Source of the DNA: Theristus sp. LFF4_11
Lineage: Eukaryota > Nematoda > Chromadorea > Monhysterida > Xyalidae
NCBI GenBank assembly: GCA_030248135.1
Contig: JASANC010005442.1
Span: forward strand, 1-64,000
Direction: 5' to 3'
Length of the DNA: 64,000 bases
Numbering within the stretch: the stretch's first letter is position 1; each line of letters starts with the position of its first letter. Position numbers and translations under genes: made by a program. Under the pieces are notes generated by a model. That model was not told the DNA's origin and searched no databases. It saw only the letters and a list, made by a program, of their open reading frames with translations. Shown in pieces: positions 1 to 13,100 of this stretch.

Positions 1-842
1 CCCGGCCTCCACACCTCTAGGCACAATTTCAAAAAAGTTTTCAAATTCAGTCAAATTTAAGACCAACCGAACCGCCTTGATGCCGTGAGTTCGAAAATCA
101 TATTTTTATCTTAATCCAAGCCTTCTTTATGTTTCAAAATTAGGAAAAACCTAATTTTCGAGCCCCTTGTAGTGAAACTGCTCTAGCTCGCTTCTGCTTG
201 AAGCTATTAACAAAAATCAAACACCAATCGATTCCCCTTGTGCTCGCGCACATTTTTCGTTTTTTATTCTATGGGTTGAAAACGTTTTTTCATGCTTTGT
301 ATTTATGAAAAACTGCAGAGGTTGGTGTTTTTTTACGTTTTTCGGTACTTTAGAAACGTTTGTGGGGTATAGTTGCTAAGTAATTCTGAAAGATCTGTGA
401 AAAATGTATATTCATGTAAAATTTCAGCTTCATAAAGCGTCGCCGGGAGTCACACGATACAAAACAAAATGGCTTGTCGCATGCGTTTTTGGTCAATGTG
501 CCGCATGCATACTGTACATGCGCACACACACACAGTCACAGTGCACGCAAGCAGTGTGTGCGCTGCTGTTCAGCCCATTCACCCTGCTGTTATGCAATAC
601 ACCTAAAAATATTACCCATGACACTTTAGCCGTACCAAAAAAGCAAGCTGCTGAAAATTGCTCAGTTTCACATGTTGCACAACATTGAGGCCAAACCTCT
701 TCTGCATATGATGTTGCCAACCCGCCAAGGCGAAATGCAGAGAACCATTCTACAATTTGGTTGATTAGTGAAAGTTTTATCTTTTGTTACATGCAGTTGA
801 AATGTAAAAAACCAATACGATAAAAAAAGCGTTCGCATAAAA

Positions 843-1158
843 CTGCGTTTGCAAGTTGTTTGTTGTTCGCTTTGCACAATCACGATGTAGCGCGTAAACT
901 GCGCTTGCAAGTTGTTTGCTGTTCGCTTTGCACAATCACGATGTAGCGCGTAAACTGCGCTTGCAAGTTGTTTGCTGTTCACATTGCACAATCACGATGT
1001 AGCGCGTAAATTGCGCTTGCAAGTTGTTTGCTGTTCGCTTTGCACAATCACGATGTAGCGCGTAAACTGCGCTTGCAAGTTGTTTGTTGTTCGCTTTGCA
1101 CAATCACGATGTAGCGCGTAAACTGCGCTTGCAAGTTGTTTGTTGTTCACTTTGTTGG
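843..1158. repeat. 56-bp tandem repeat array, left arm of foldback element
   Basis: About five near-identical direct copies of a 56-bp unit containing GATGTAGCGCGTAAACTGCG and GCAAGTTGTTTG. There is no unique spacer between units. Confidence 0.85.
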
Positions 1159-2286
1159 TAGTGCACTATTGTAGAAAAATTTCTGGGGGGTGCACACCCC
1201 CACCCCACCCATGATATTTTTTCGCTTAAATTTTGAAGGGAAAACGCTAAATTTCGCGGCAAAATTACAATGAAGAATGTGAAGTTATCATTCATTTAGC
1301 TTATATTATGGACTTTAAAGACAAAAAATCATGATTTTTAAGCAAAAGTTCATGATTTTTGGATGGTCCGAGAAAATTTTTGGGGTTGTCACTGTAACTT
1401 AAGGTCCATGTGAGGGGGGGGGGGTGGGTGGGGTGTCAAGCAAATTTCGAAAGAAGTGTGGATGTCCAGTGTTCAGGTTTTAAGGTTTGGTGTCGCGTGA
1501 CCCCACCCCCCGCGCGGAGGTCTCGGGTGCTCTAGGGGGGGGGTGTACGTACCCCCCCCCACCCCCACGTCTTCGGTACTGAACCCGTGGGCCCTACTTT
1601 CAGACGTATGACTGTTTCATGCTCATGCAATATCATGTGAACGGTATCCATCATAAATATCTATCAAGCACATAAATACAACTTTCAGTGCACTGTACAC
1701 GCCCACCACAGACGCTTTTAATCAAAAATTTCAAATTCAAATAGCAAAAATTCTTCAAAATTTTGAATTTCAGAAAAACCCATACACAGGATTACCCAGC
1801 AGAACAGGCTTTCATATGAGCCATCAATCAGCGCGCTGCGATGAAGTTTGAGCGGACCCATATTTTGAAGGAGTACCGAAAAAAGGACGGACGGACAAAA
1901 ACGGCACAATGAGAAGATTAAGACAACACAGCCACAGTCAAAAGATCGCGTAGTGATCGCACGCTAAATGAAAATGTCCGACTTTGTGTCCGATGTCCTA
2001 CTCCTGTCCGCCGCGGTGTCCGGTCCCTGAACTCAAAGTTTCGGAAAAACGCTCGGGGCAAGACCCCGACGGGAGGGGTATAATTGCGGCCCTCTAAATG
2101 TGGCCTGAAAAGGCCTGAAGAGTTCCGGTCCGCTCATTATACTTTTGATACTTTTTTGTTCAATGAAAGTTGCGATATTTTTATTTGAAGCTTCATTTGA
2201 TCAACGTTGCACAAAAAGCGAGCACGCATGCGCATTTTTTTTTATTCGATGCGTATTTGAGTTGTTCTGTTGCGTTGCAACGAGAC

Positions 2287-2515
2287 GCTACATCGTGATT
2301 GTGCAAAGCGAACAACAAACAACTTGCAAACGCACTTTACGCGCTACGTAGTGATTGTGCACAGCGAACAACAAACAACTTGCAAGCGCACTTTACGCGC
2401 TACATCATGATTTTTTGTGCAAAGCGAACAACAAACAACTTGCAAGCGCAGTTTACGCGCTACATCGTGATTGTGCAAAACGAACAGCAAACAACGTGCA
2501 AGCGCAGTTTTCGCA
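2287..2515. repeat. 56-60-bp tandem repeat array, right arm (inverted relative to the left array)
   Basis: About four copies of the reverse complement of the left-arm unit. One copy carries a small insertion (a T run near 2409). Confidence 0.8.
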
Positions 2516-3060
2516 CACACTGATTCCGTGCACTGTGACTGTGTGTGCGCGCGCATGTACAGTATGCATGCGGCACATGTACCAAAAACGCATGCGACAA
2601 GCCATTTTGTTTTGTATCGTGTGACTCCCGGCGACGCTTTATGAAGCTGAAATTTTACATGGATATACATTTTTCGTAGATCTTTCAGAATTACTTAGCA
2701 ACTATACCCCACAAACGTTTCTAAAGTACCGAAAAACGTAAAAAACCACCAACCTCTGCAGTTTTTTAAAAATACAGAGCATAAAAAAACGTTTTCAACC
2801 CATAGTATAGAAACGAAAAATGTGCGAGAGCACAAGGGGAATCGATTGGTGTTTGATTTTTGTTAATAGCTTCAAGCAGAAGCGAGCTAGAGCAGTTTTA
2901 CTACAAGGGAGTCGAAAATTAGGTTTTTCCTAATTTTGAAGCATAAAGAAGGCTTGGATTAGGATAAAATTATGATTTTCAAACTCACGGCATCAAGGCG
3001 GTTCGATTGGTCCTAAATTTGACTGAATTTGAAAACTTTTTTGAAATTGTGCCTAAGGAG

Positions 3061-4195
3061 GGTCGGTATTGTGAAAAAGCCTATCTTAAAAACATCAAAA
3101 ATTTTCCACAACACAATCAGTAGCGAAAGTGCGGGGGGGTGGGGGTCCACCCCTCCCCCCTCAGCCAAAAATCCTGCCCGTATCGGATTCGGATTTCAGA
3201 AACTCTCATTCCCATTCCGCGTCCTTATGAAGCTTTGCGTGGTATCGTGCGTGCGTGCGATCCCGTGCACCCCTCTCACGAAATTTTTCTGTCACTGCAC
3301 CCTCCCCAGGAAAAGTTTCTGCCCATGCACCCTCCCCCTCACCGAGAAGGCACCTGACACCCCCTTCTAAAAATAGGCAAACACCCCCCTTACCCGAGGT
3401 CCCGCTTTTGCTACTGAACACAATCCACCATCCATCCATCTATTTTATTTCACAAAAAGCAGGAAACTCCGATAAAATTGCATGAACAGCATGTAGTTTG
3501 ATGACCCAAAAAACAATACATGCGAAAAAAATTAATGAAAAAACAACAAAAAACGCAAAAGCCTCAACAACTCAAAAAAACGATTTGTATACATTCTTAA
3601 AAGTGATTTTTTTGATTTTTGATCTGAGGTTGCTTGTAATGAGTCGTTGTAGGTTCCTAATCCTAAACCTAATCCTAATCCTAAGCCAAGCCTTTTTGAT
3701 AAGGTGAAAATGATCAATTTAGTTTTTGCATTTTTTTCTTTCCTGTGTTATGGAGGAGGAGCACCGGAACTGCAGATGCAGCTGTTTTAATAATGATGCA
3801 TTACGTCAAAGAAACATTATACACCAGTAAAAAATATAAAAAATAAATAAATACAAGCAGAAAAGACAAAAAAAAACAAAAAAAGTGAAACCCCAAAAAA
3901 AGAAAGCGTAGAATAGTCTAACCAGAAATTATCAGATCCCAAAAGGTTTTTCAATTAAAAAAATTGGGATTTTCACCTTTTTCGAATCCTAACGTAATCC
4001 TAATCGGAAAGGAAATATAAAGCATTAAGCCAGTAAGCCACGCTTTGCGATTGCGACGCTCAAAAACTTCATCCCAAAAATTGTTCAAGCCTAATCAAAA
4101 GCTTCAAAAAACAAAAATGACGATTCACTGAACTAAATTCACGTTGGTTTTTTTCAGTCAGTGAACGAATTCCAAAAAACCAATAAATATTCAAA
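3061..4195. other. Non-coding stretch between foldback element and SEC15 start
   Basis: Homopolymer G/C runs at 3130-3160, irregular CCTAAT-like repeats at 3657-3690 with an echo near 3985-4000, and A-rich DNA. The promoter and 5' UTR of SEC15 must lie here, but no TATA box or other site is clear. No gene is seen. Confidence 0.6.
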
Positions 4196-7100
4196 ATGCC
4201 AGCGTCCGGCTCAGCAGCGGATTTCTCGACGCTGCCAACTGGTGGTGGCGGTCTGCTTGGCGCTGGGACGCTGTCGTCTGCAGAAACGGGCAGCCAATCA
4301 GCGCAGAGCTCTTCGGATGCACAGGCAATCACGCCGGAGCAGGAGTTCTTTTTATTCGAACTTGAATCGTCCGACTCAAGCAGCAGCGTCGGCTTGGTGT
4401 TACGGTTTGTGGAGATTGTAAAATGTGACAATGACAAATAAACTTCGCTCGTTTTAGAAAATGTCCATTCAGCATTCAACTTCAGCTTTCAACTTCAACA
4501 TTCGGAGTTCTCCTTTGTCTTTTCTGCTTTTGTTTCTTTCTTTCTCGGGTGTTTTTTGGTGGTTCATTTGTGTTTTGCTGAAATAATTTGCAATTAAGAT
4601 TTAAAAGTTTGCAGAGCGATCTACGACGGCGGCGATGTCGATCCGTTCGTGCGCGCCCTGGAGAAAAAGATTCGACTTTATGACCGAGACATCAGCAAAC
4701 TGTGCACGTTTCATTTTCAAGGGTTCATCGACGCCGTCAGGGAGCTGCTTAAATTGCGCGTTCAGTGTCAGCAGATGAAAGTGCGTTGGGCCTCTTTTCT
4801 GTTTTTCATTTGGCTGGCAGTGCCCATTCAGTTACGCCTGTTGTCGCTTCAATCGGCAAGTACACGAGAAGGTTGTTGTTGTGTTATATTTCGATTTGTT
4901 TTTCTTGCAAAGAAACCACTCGTAATGTCATACACTTATTTTTGTTTTCATGCAACAAACCGAATCGACCGAAAGAAAAGTTCTGGACTGGAGACTTGTG
5001 CAACACACAGTAAACATGGAGGTGGTATTGCTAGCAAGCATTTTCAAACTATGCCTCATTTTTAAAGCGATCATATATGAATCGAGTATGTATGTTTTTC
5101 TCTCAAGTTGTCTGGCCGTTTCAATAAGTGTTGCGCACCAAACGCGCGTAGTTGTAAATTCGTATCACGTCATTCTGCGGACCGTCACCCCACGGGTAGT
5201 CGGCAGGGTCGCCTGTTTTGGGGTCACTCCGCTGCGCCCCTGCGCCATGAACGTCGTACCTGCAAATACCAGCTTGAAAACGTGTACATGCCACGGTCAA
5301 TGTATTCGGAAACGCGTGACTGGCGTTGCCTACATTGTCAGCACACCATCTCCATCGAAGTCCATGTATCCAAGTGCGCGGCCGAACGCCACGTAGACTG
5401 CGTAGGCACCTGGCGATGGCTTGCTCTCCAGGTGACTGCTGCCTGACCAGTACCACGGGTAATCGGCGTTGCCGCCCTGGAAAGCCGATTGTTTGCATTG
5501 GCTCATGTTTGAGTGAGGAGACGAAAGATCAATTCGAACTCTAATGAATGGGTGAAGAAGACAGCACTTCTCCTTTGCAGATGATGTTGGACAGGCTCTA
5601 GGCCAAGAATCTTCATTCGACTAGGTTGCTAATTGTGCAATTGTCACCGTCACGCAAATTTACACAGGATCTGAGTGTGTATGCAATGTCACCTCGTTCG
5701 TAATCTCGGTCACATCAAAGACCGGGTCTATGGCCGCCGAAGCGGTCGTGTCAGGCGATCGTGTGTAGTCGACAATCGCCTGCAGCTCCTTTGCGTTCGG
5801 CAGACGCCAATCCGAATAGCCACCGATCGTGGCGCTTTCCGCCCACGCCAGCGCGTCTTGCCACGTCAGGGCACCTGAGCGAGCTTGGAATTCTTGGAAA
5901 CGAACGAATTCAGTGAGCGACATCGAGAAAAGACACCGAACTTTTTTTGGCCACCGAACCTGCATTATAATGGCCGCTGTCCTTTTTCGACCACATGAGC
6001 CCAGTGGCAATGTCAGTCACAGTGTCGTCGTTGTTGTCGACGAACTGATTAACGCCGTAGTTGTTGTCGCCACGCACGTATCGAATGTAAAATGTTGATG
6101 AACTGATCGGATAACACTTGATTCGGCCGTCTATTAAAAAGAAAGAAAAAACGTGCAAAATACGTGACGATGCGGGACAAAAAAAAGAAAAAACGGAACC
6201 TCCGTTACCGGCAAAATTCACTCCGAACATGCATGTGGAGCCCTCAAACACAGTGCTGACGTACAGATTGGACGAGATGTACTGTGAATCGATCAGTCTG
6301 CCCCCAGTGACGTCACCGTACTCGAAATCGAAGTAATTGGTGTCGAGGTAGGGAACAGAGGACGACGAATCGGTGCCTATTGCAAGGTTTATTCATTCAC
6401 CGATGATAAAGAATGTTTATCCCCATTTCTCGAGCAAGCTATTTGCCACAACTAAATTCTCACCGGATTCGCCATTGAAGTCGATCAACGAGAACAGTTC
6501 CTTGATGGTCGGCACACGCCAGTCGTCGTATCCGCCAACGGTCAGCGCGGCCGCGTTGGTTTCCGCATCGCCGTACGCGATTTTGTCGAAAACTGCTTTC
6601 GTCTGAAAGTGTTGTTGCTCGCAAGTTTTGTTTAAAGACTCAGTGACAGACAGCTTTATAAAGTTTTCATGGTAAGACTGCACTGACCCACATAAGACCT
6701 GTGACCAAGTCCGTCACGGTCTCGTCGCCGTTGTTGTGGTATTGGGCACTGTTGTGCACGTAGTTGCCGTCCTGCCCAAAGAAGTCCTCTGCGTCGCTCG
6801 CTGGGCACGCGTTCATGACAGCATTGTTGCCATAGCAGTTCAGTTGGTTTGTGTGAACAATGAGAAATGTGGCAGCTGCGGTGGTCGTTGTCGTCGTCGT
6901 TGTTGTTGTGGACGTGGTTGAGCTGGATGGTGGTTGGCCACCGCCCCCTCCCCCTGATGGTGGCGGTGGGGCAACCGATGTTTGCACTGAATTTTGCAGT
7001 TTGTTGATAGTAGCAATGTTTGCTAAAGCGCCATTCATGGAAATTGAAGCGCGCTGACGCGCGTCACTTCGCTACACATTCACGAAGCAAAAAACAGCGC

Positions 7101-10100
7101 GCTATAGCGCGCTTCAGTTTTAGAACATACGCACATTCATACGCACGTTCATGTTAGCGCGCGTCAACGCGCTTCAGCGCGCGCGTGCATGAATGGGCCT
7201 TAATGGTTTGCAACAACTCACCGACTAGGATAACCAGACACACAGCTGCTTGCCACATTGTTATCTGGATTGGCTGCTGTATTCGAAAGGATCATCAAAA
7301 TAATCGGAAACTGCTGATGATTGACTGAATAAATATAAGAACCGCTTGCTTATATGCGGTTTGGGGCATCGTAAACTAAAATCTCGGATTATTTTTTCTT
7401 GTTGTTAAACGGCGTTTATTTGCGTGCTACGGACTAATCCACCCACCCCCTGTTGAGTAAAATTCGTTTTTATTGAAAAACTAGAGAACTATTCAAGAAC
7501 TTTGTTATTTTTTAAATTTCTGCAGCTTTGTAAACAAAACATTTGTGAACCAATAACCTTTGCAACAAAACTGAAATTGAAATTACCTGCCAATCGGGGT
7601 CGGACGACTTGTTTGAAAAATAAAACGTCTGTTTATCACGTTTCAGTTTGTCACATGCGCTCCTAAATTAAAACTGGTGGTATTGATCTCAATTTTGTTT
7701 TTGAATTTACACATGGTGCAAGAAATGTGTTTGGTGAATTGCTGGAATTTAGAAGAGCGTGCTGGTAATATGTTGCGGAACGAAACTTTGAAATTTATCT
7801 TTTAAATAAAAAAGGTAAATTGTAGTTTCACAATAGAAAGTAATATAAGCGGCATTCATATAATGTTTTTTAAGCACGCGCGGCTATTAAACACTGCAAA
7901 ACGCGTTCGCGTTGTTTCATTAGCGCCCCCAACAAGAGAATGATAGCTATGCGCTTTTTACGCATTCGCAAGGCGCGTGCAGCTGTGGGGCAGCTACGCA
8001 ACAACACGCGTTCGCAAAGTTCATCAGCGCACCCAACAACTGCTCCGTAGCTATGCGGCTTTTTATGCATTCGGAACGTGCTTCTAGCTGCAGCACAGCT
8101 GCACAGTGCGTGCGCGTTCTAGAGAAATTATTTACGCGCCGCCAAACTAATAAACTTTATAGATCTGGAAGTAAAAAAGCGCACAGCTGGTGAAGCAAAT
8201 GTGGAGGTATTGTTGATCAAAACACCCAGTGTTGACGTGAAACATCACTATGTCGCTGGGTTTGTGTGACAAGTGCTATGCATTGCACGGCAGTGGCACG
8301 CAATAGCCATCAGATGCCAACAGCTTTTTCAGTGTTCAGAATTTCGATCTTTAGCTTCAGGAAATCAGAAAAACTGTTCCGGAATCCGGACGTCTGTTAC
8401 GATGCTCAAAAACTTCATTAAATTCAAAATGTTGTCAAAAATTCAAAAAGTCCAAATGCTGTCTTTGGGATTTTTTGACCAACAGACCACTTTTCAAAGT
8501 TGTTTTGTTGTTTTATTCTGTTGCATTATTTCATTTGAAGTTTGGTTGTGGAAGTTTGATTGGTTGTGATTTTTGTTGTTTTTTTATTATTGTTCGTGTG
8601 CTGAAACTTTGACGAGGTAGCTTTCAAAAAACGGCGAGCAAGCAAGCAAACAAAAACAGGTAGTTTTTTGACCAACAACAAACAATTGCAAAATTTAAAA
8701 AAAATCAATCAGAACAACGAACGGGGACAAGAAAACCGAAGACAGAATCTGATCATGTGTGTGGCAAGTTTTACTGGACAAATACAACAAATATTTTGCA
8801 GTGAAGGAAGAGCTGAAGGTGGTGCTCATTTCAAAATGATTTCGTTTGCCAGGGAATTTTATTTGAAATCCCGTGAAAATCGAATCAAACAAAATGTGTC
8901 ATATCATATTTTATGTGTCATAACAACCTGTGTTGCCGAGGTGTCTCAGATTTATGTTTCAAATTAACAAATCAATATTGTGAAGCACAGCAATCCGGCA
9001 GCTAAAAGCACTTTTTGAATGCACAAAACGTCGTGCACCTATGCGGCGCCTCTGCGGCCACTAATTGCACAAATCGCATTCAATAAATCACGCAGCTGCC
9101 CCCACAGCTACTGGGGCTTTGCGAACCCGTTTGCATCATTAGCGCACGCAGCAGGTGCTGCGTAGCTCTGCGGCGTTTTGCGCGTTCGCGTAAGCATAGT
9201 CTCGTTGCTCGCGGGGCAGCTATTAATTCAAACTGTATGAATGCGCCTTCAAATTATAAATATGCTTTTTTTAAGGAATTAACAGGCCGTAGCGCGAGAC
9301 TTTGAAAGACAATGAAAAACACAAACGTTGGAAACTCCATTAATAACAGACATTAATACAGTTTCAGCAACGTTCAGTGGTACACGATATGCAAGTAATC
9401 TGTCTGCAGCATTCAACTTGCTTTTTAATACACAACGGTCATAAACCTTATGTTTTTTTAAAAACTCAAAGTACTTTTCATGTTACTGTTGTGTTAATTT
9501 CAGAAGAACATCTCCGAGATGTCAGAGCAGCTGGACAGCGGCACGGAGCAGCTGCAGACACGAATGCAGGCGATCGTCAAGTACCGCAAGATGCAGCGCA
9601 ACATCGCCGCTGCCGTCGACTGCATGTCGCTATGTCTGCCGATGCTCGAGAAATACGCGAAACTGCAGGAGCTCATGGAGAATAAACGGTTGGTCTTGCA
9701 TTGTGTCACATGTATTGTAGAGATAAAAATGAAGTGGTGCTACAGTTAATGCGGTTAACCGCAATTGCCACCAGCAGAAGCTACAAATGCAACCACTGCG
9801 TTTAATTACAAATGAAATGTAAGATAATATCAGACAGATTGTAGATGAAAACGTTCATTCCGCCGGCCCAAAAAACAGGTATCGAATTTTTCTTTGCAGA
9901 TACTATCGAGCGCTGAAAACACTAGAACAGTTGGAGCACACCTATTTACCGCAGGCAGACCGCTATCGCTTTGTGGAGGTATTTCGTGAGAGGTTGATCT
10001 CATTTTCATGAATCGTTATCGATTAATCGTGTCCTTGAGATTCTGCTGAATAAGGACAGAGCTTTTCAGAAACTTTCCAAGTCGGTTGCCGACATGCGCC

Positions 10101-13100
10101 AGCAAATCAAAGACGCCTCATTTGTCGAGTTCAAAGATTTCCTCGAAAATGTTCGCAAAGTGTCCGTGCGCATTGGACAAGTGGCGCTGCAGCATGCAAG
10201 TGGCATTTTTGTATTTTTCAAAATCAATCCAGTAGCATTGTCGTCAACGTATTGCCGTCATTGCCGCCAGTGTAGCTCTCTACTCTAATAACTACACTCG
10301 TTTTCAACTAAAGCTTTCGGATTCGCTGCCCTGCGGGGATATAGCGACCGCAGGCCACCGAAACCGAAATCGGGCTAAGATCACTGGTGCCCCCAGGACA
10401 GAGCGGGGCTTAGAGGCTGTCCCCCTCACGTGGCGAGGGTATTGGTTCCACGGGATGGTGAGCCGTCCGTTCCCCAATCCCACCGGAGTTTGGTACCTTC
10501 GGGTTTCCGGAATCGGTGGGGGCGTGCTTCAAATATTAAAAAAAAAACATTTTTCAGCTTTTTTAAAAAGTGACCATTCAGCATGGCATTCATCCATAGT
10601 TCCGAGCCGACAAGCTTCTTTTAGAATCTCTTGTTTTCGTTTTCAGGCGGCTGAGTATCATGATCTGGACAGCGAGGCGAGTCAACAACGCCGACGACAG
10701 AAAGCAAAGGCGTTGACGTCGCCCAAGTTAACGTTAGGAGGTTAGTGGGAGCACGAAAACGGGTGAATCTCAGTGTGGAACAACCCTGAACAATCTGATT
10801 ACTGAAGGTTCAGCTGATCGACGCATTTAGTTTGCAGAATTCAGATTGTGAGAACATTACGAAACATTTACAAACCATTGCGATACCTTGAAAAACATTG
10901 CAGATCATCATAAAACGTTTAATATCAAAACACAAACCAAACGGCATACAAACCAACATTACAAAGCATTACATAACATCACAAAGATTACAATACATTG
11001 CAAAACATCACAAAACACAGGCAAAACACCCAAAATCGACGACGATGGTCAGCGAGCGAATGCAAATAAGCAAACTGACGGTGATCGAGGTGACGATGAG
11101 TTCTCGGCACAGGACATGATCGACTTCTCGCCCGTCTATCGTTGCTATCACATTTTCACAGTGCTCGTGAGTGAAACACTGTTTTCGCATTTCCACTCTT
11201 ACGGGTTACAGCGACGTCTTCATGAGAGTAAAAAAGGCCATTTGACTCTTTCAGCAACAATGTTTACACGACTGCTGTCCACAATGCACAACGTTTGTTT
11301 TTATGTGTTTCACTTTCAGAGCGAGCAAGCCGAATTTGAGCAATACTACCGTGAGCAGCGTACGAAACAAGCAGAACTCTTGCTGCAGAGGCCGACGAAA
11401 ATGGTTGGCATTGTTTAGTTTGGTTCTGATTTCGTACAACTATTAACAAAAAGGTGCGCATTTTTTCAATTCAGACTGCATCACTTGACGGATATGTGAC
11501 ATTCTTTCAAGAAATCATCGGGTAAGCTCTTATTTGCTCATTTTCGTTCGTTGTTTTATGTTTCTTAGGGTGTTGCTCACTTATTGCAGCTTTTTCGTCA
11601 TCGAAGATCACATCATGCAAACGGTGCCCGGTCTAGTGACCATGGAGCACCGAGACGATCTCTGGGCGACCTCGTTCGAGCAGATCCAAAAATCGTTGCA
11701 GGAACATTTCGTTAGTGCTGGCGAACGTTGCCATTTGTGCATTCTTGCATGCTGATTGGCTGCATCGAGCTGCTTGCACAAATCTATGAACACAATTAAA
11801 AAACAGTAAATCAGCTAATTGATTCCTTATGATGTTCCGTTTGACTGCAGTTGAGAGTTTCTTTATTTTCATAAAACTGAATATTTAGTGAACAATGCTC
11901 GCTGAATGGACATTCTCTTTGTCTCAACGTTTGTTTTATTGTTGTTGACTTATGCGTTCTAACCGCAGGCACGCAGCGAAGACGCGCAGGTGATGTTGAA
12001 GATCAAAAAGCTGGTGTTGCTCGTTTCGTTGACGATGAAAAGCTACGGATATAAGAAGGAGAAGAACATGCTCAAACTGCTGGGAGACTTCAGGTTCATT
12101 CGTATTTTGTGTTTTCTTTGGTCTTATGTAGTTTACTTGTCTTGGAAAAGGCCTCTGACAATGTCTTTTTTAGAGGTTGTCGAATGACTTGCGAATTTGT
12201 TCATCATTTACAATCCAGGGATCAATACTTCAATATTTTGATGCGTGAAAGTGCGGCCAATTTCGACAAGGCTCTGCGGAGCGACAATTACACACCGATG
12301 GTCGCATCGAACGAGGCTGAATATAATGCGATACTGGCGCGATTTCCATTCCATCAAAAGATGTCTGAGGTGGGCATTCTCATAGGCAGTGTGTATGGAC
12401 CATTGTTCTGGATCTGGAATACGTTTTTGCTGATTTGCTGGATTTGAATTGTGTACGCCGATTGGTAAAGTCCTGGTCTGAAGATTTTGACGCTTCACAG
12501 CCATAAAGAATCGCATATGCACACACACGCTCGCGCTGTAACAGTGTGCCTGTGTGTTTGTGTGTGTGTGTCTGTGCAACATCACTGTTGAACGAGTGCG
12601 CGGTTTTTAGACTGGGACTTACCACTACTTACGACATTACCCTACCAGGTCTATCACAAGCAAGGGGCAGTTTCCCAGCAACAATAATGAAACCGGTTTC
12701 ACACGTCAACACCAGCCGACAGTGTTGGTGCCTGTGAATACGCCTTGAATCACAACACCAGTTCGTGACGTTCACCTCAGTGAGTGCAGTTTTCTCTGTG
12801 CAGCAATTTCCGCGCAAGATGCCGTTCTCCGAGATGGTGGCGGTGTTGTACGAGCAGTTGAAGGCGTTCGTGCGTGCGTGTCTGCGTTTCATGGAGCATC
12901 TCACATTGAGTCAGTCGGATGTGGAGGACACCGTGCGTCGCAAGACCAACGTGCTGCTCGAGACGCTCTGCGAGCACATTCGCACCTTCATGAACAAAAG
13001 TCGCCTTTCGCTCGTGCAGGTGCTAATTCGTGCGGTGTTTTATTCAGATGAACATTTGCGATTGTTTGATGCTGATTGTTTGTGTCAAACAAACCATAAT

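Larger units (their letters stand above)
1..3060. mobile_element. Foldback-type element with long inverted arms and 56-bp subterminal tandem repeats
   Basis: The first ~560 bases reappear inverted at about 2520-3060 with high identity; for example CACAATTTCAAAAAAGTTTT near position 20 is mirrored near 3035-3055. Inside the left arm, about 843-1158 holds five copies of a 56-bp unit (its ATGTAGCGCG core recurs at 885, 941, 997, 1053 and 1109). The right arm carries about four inverted copies at 2287-2515. The spacer (about 1160-2285) has long G and C homopolymer runs and no convincing coding region. This matches foldback-type DNA elements: long inverted repeats with internal tandem arrays and no transposase. 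The left end may lie just before position 1. Short reading frames here are mirror images of each other and are not genes. Confidence 0.8.

Noticed and set aside
843..1158. CRISPR-like array of regular 56-bp repeats
   Set aside because: Units are directly adjacent with no unique spacers, are mirrored in the other arm of the same element, and the genome is eukaryotic.
3657..3690. Telomeric repeat array (CCTAAT-like)
   Set aside because: Only a few irregular units; too short and imperfect to be a telomere or a clear interstitial telomere.
5121..7258. Bacterial contamination as the source of the Lcl_C gene
   Set aside because: The gene is interrupted by introns with consistent phases and lies between SEC15 exons 2 and 3 in the same contig; SEC15 frame requires both flanks.
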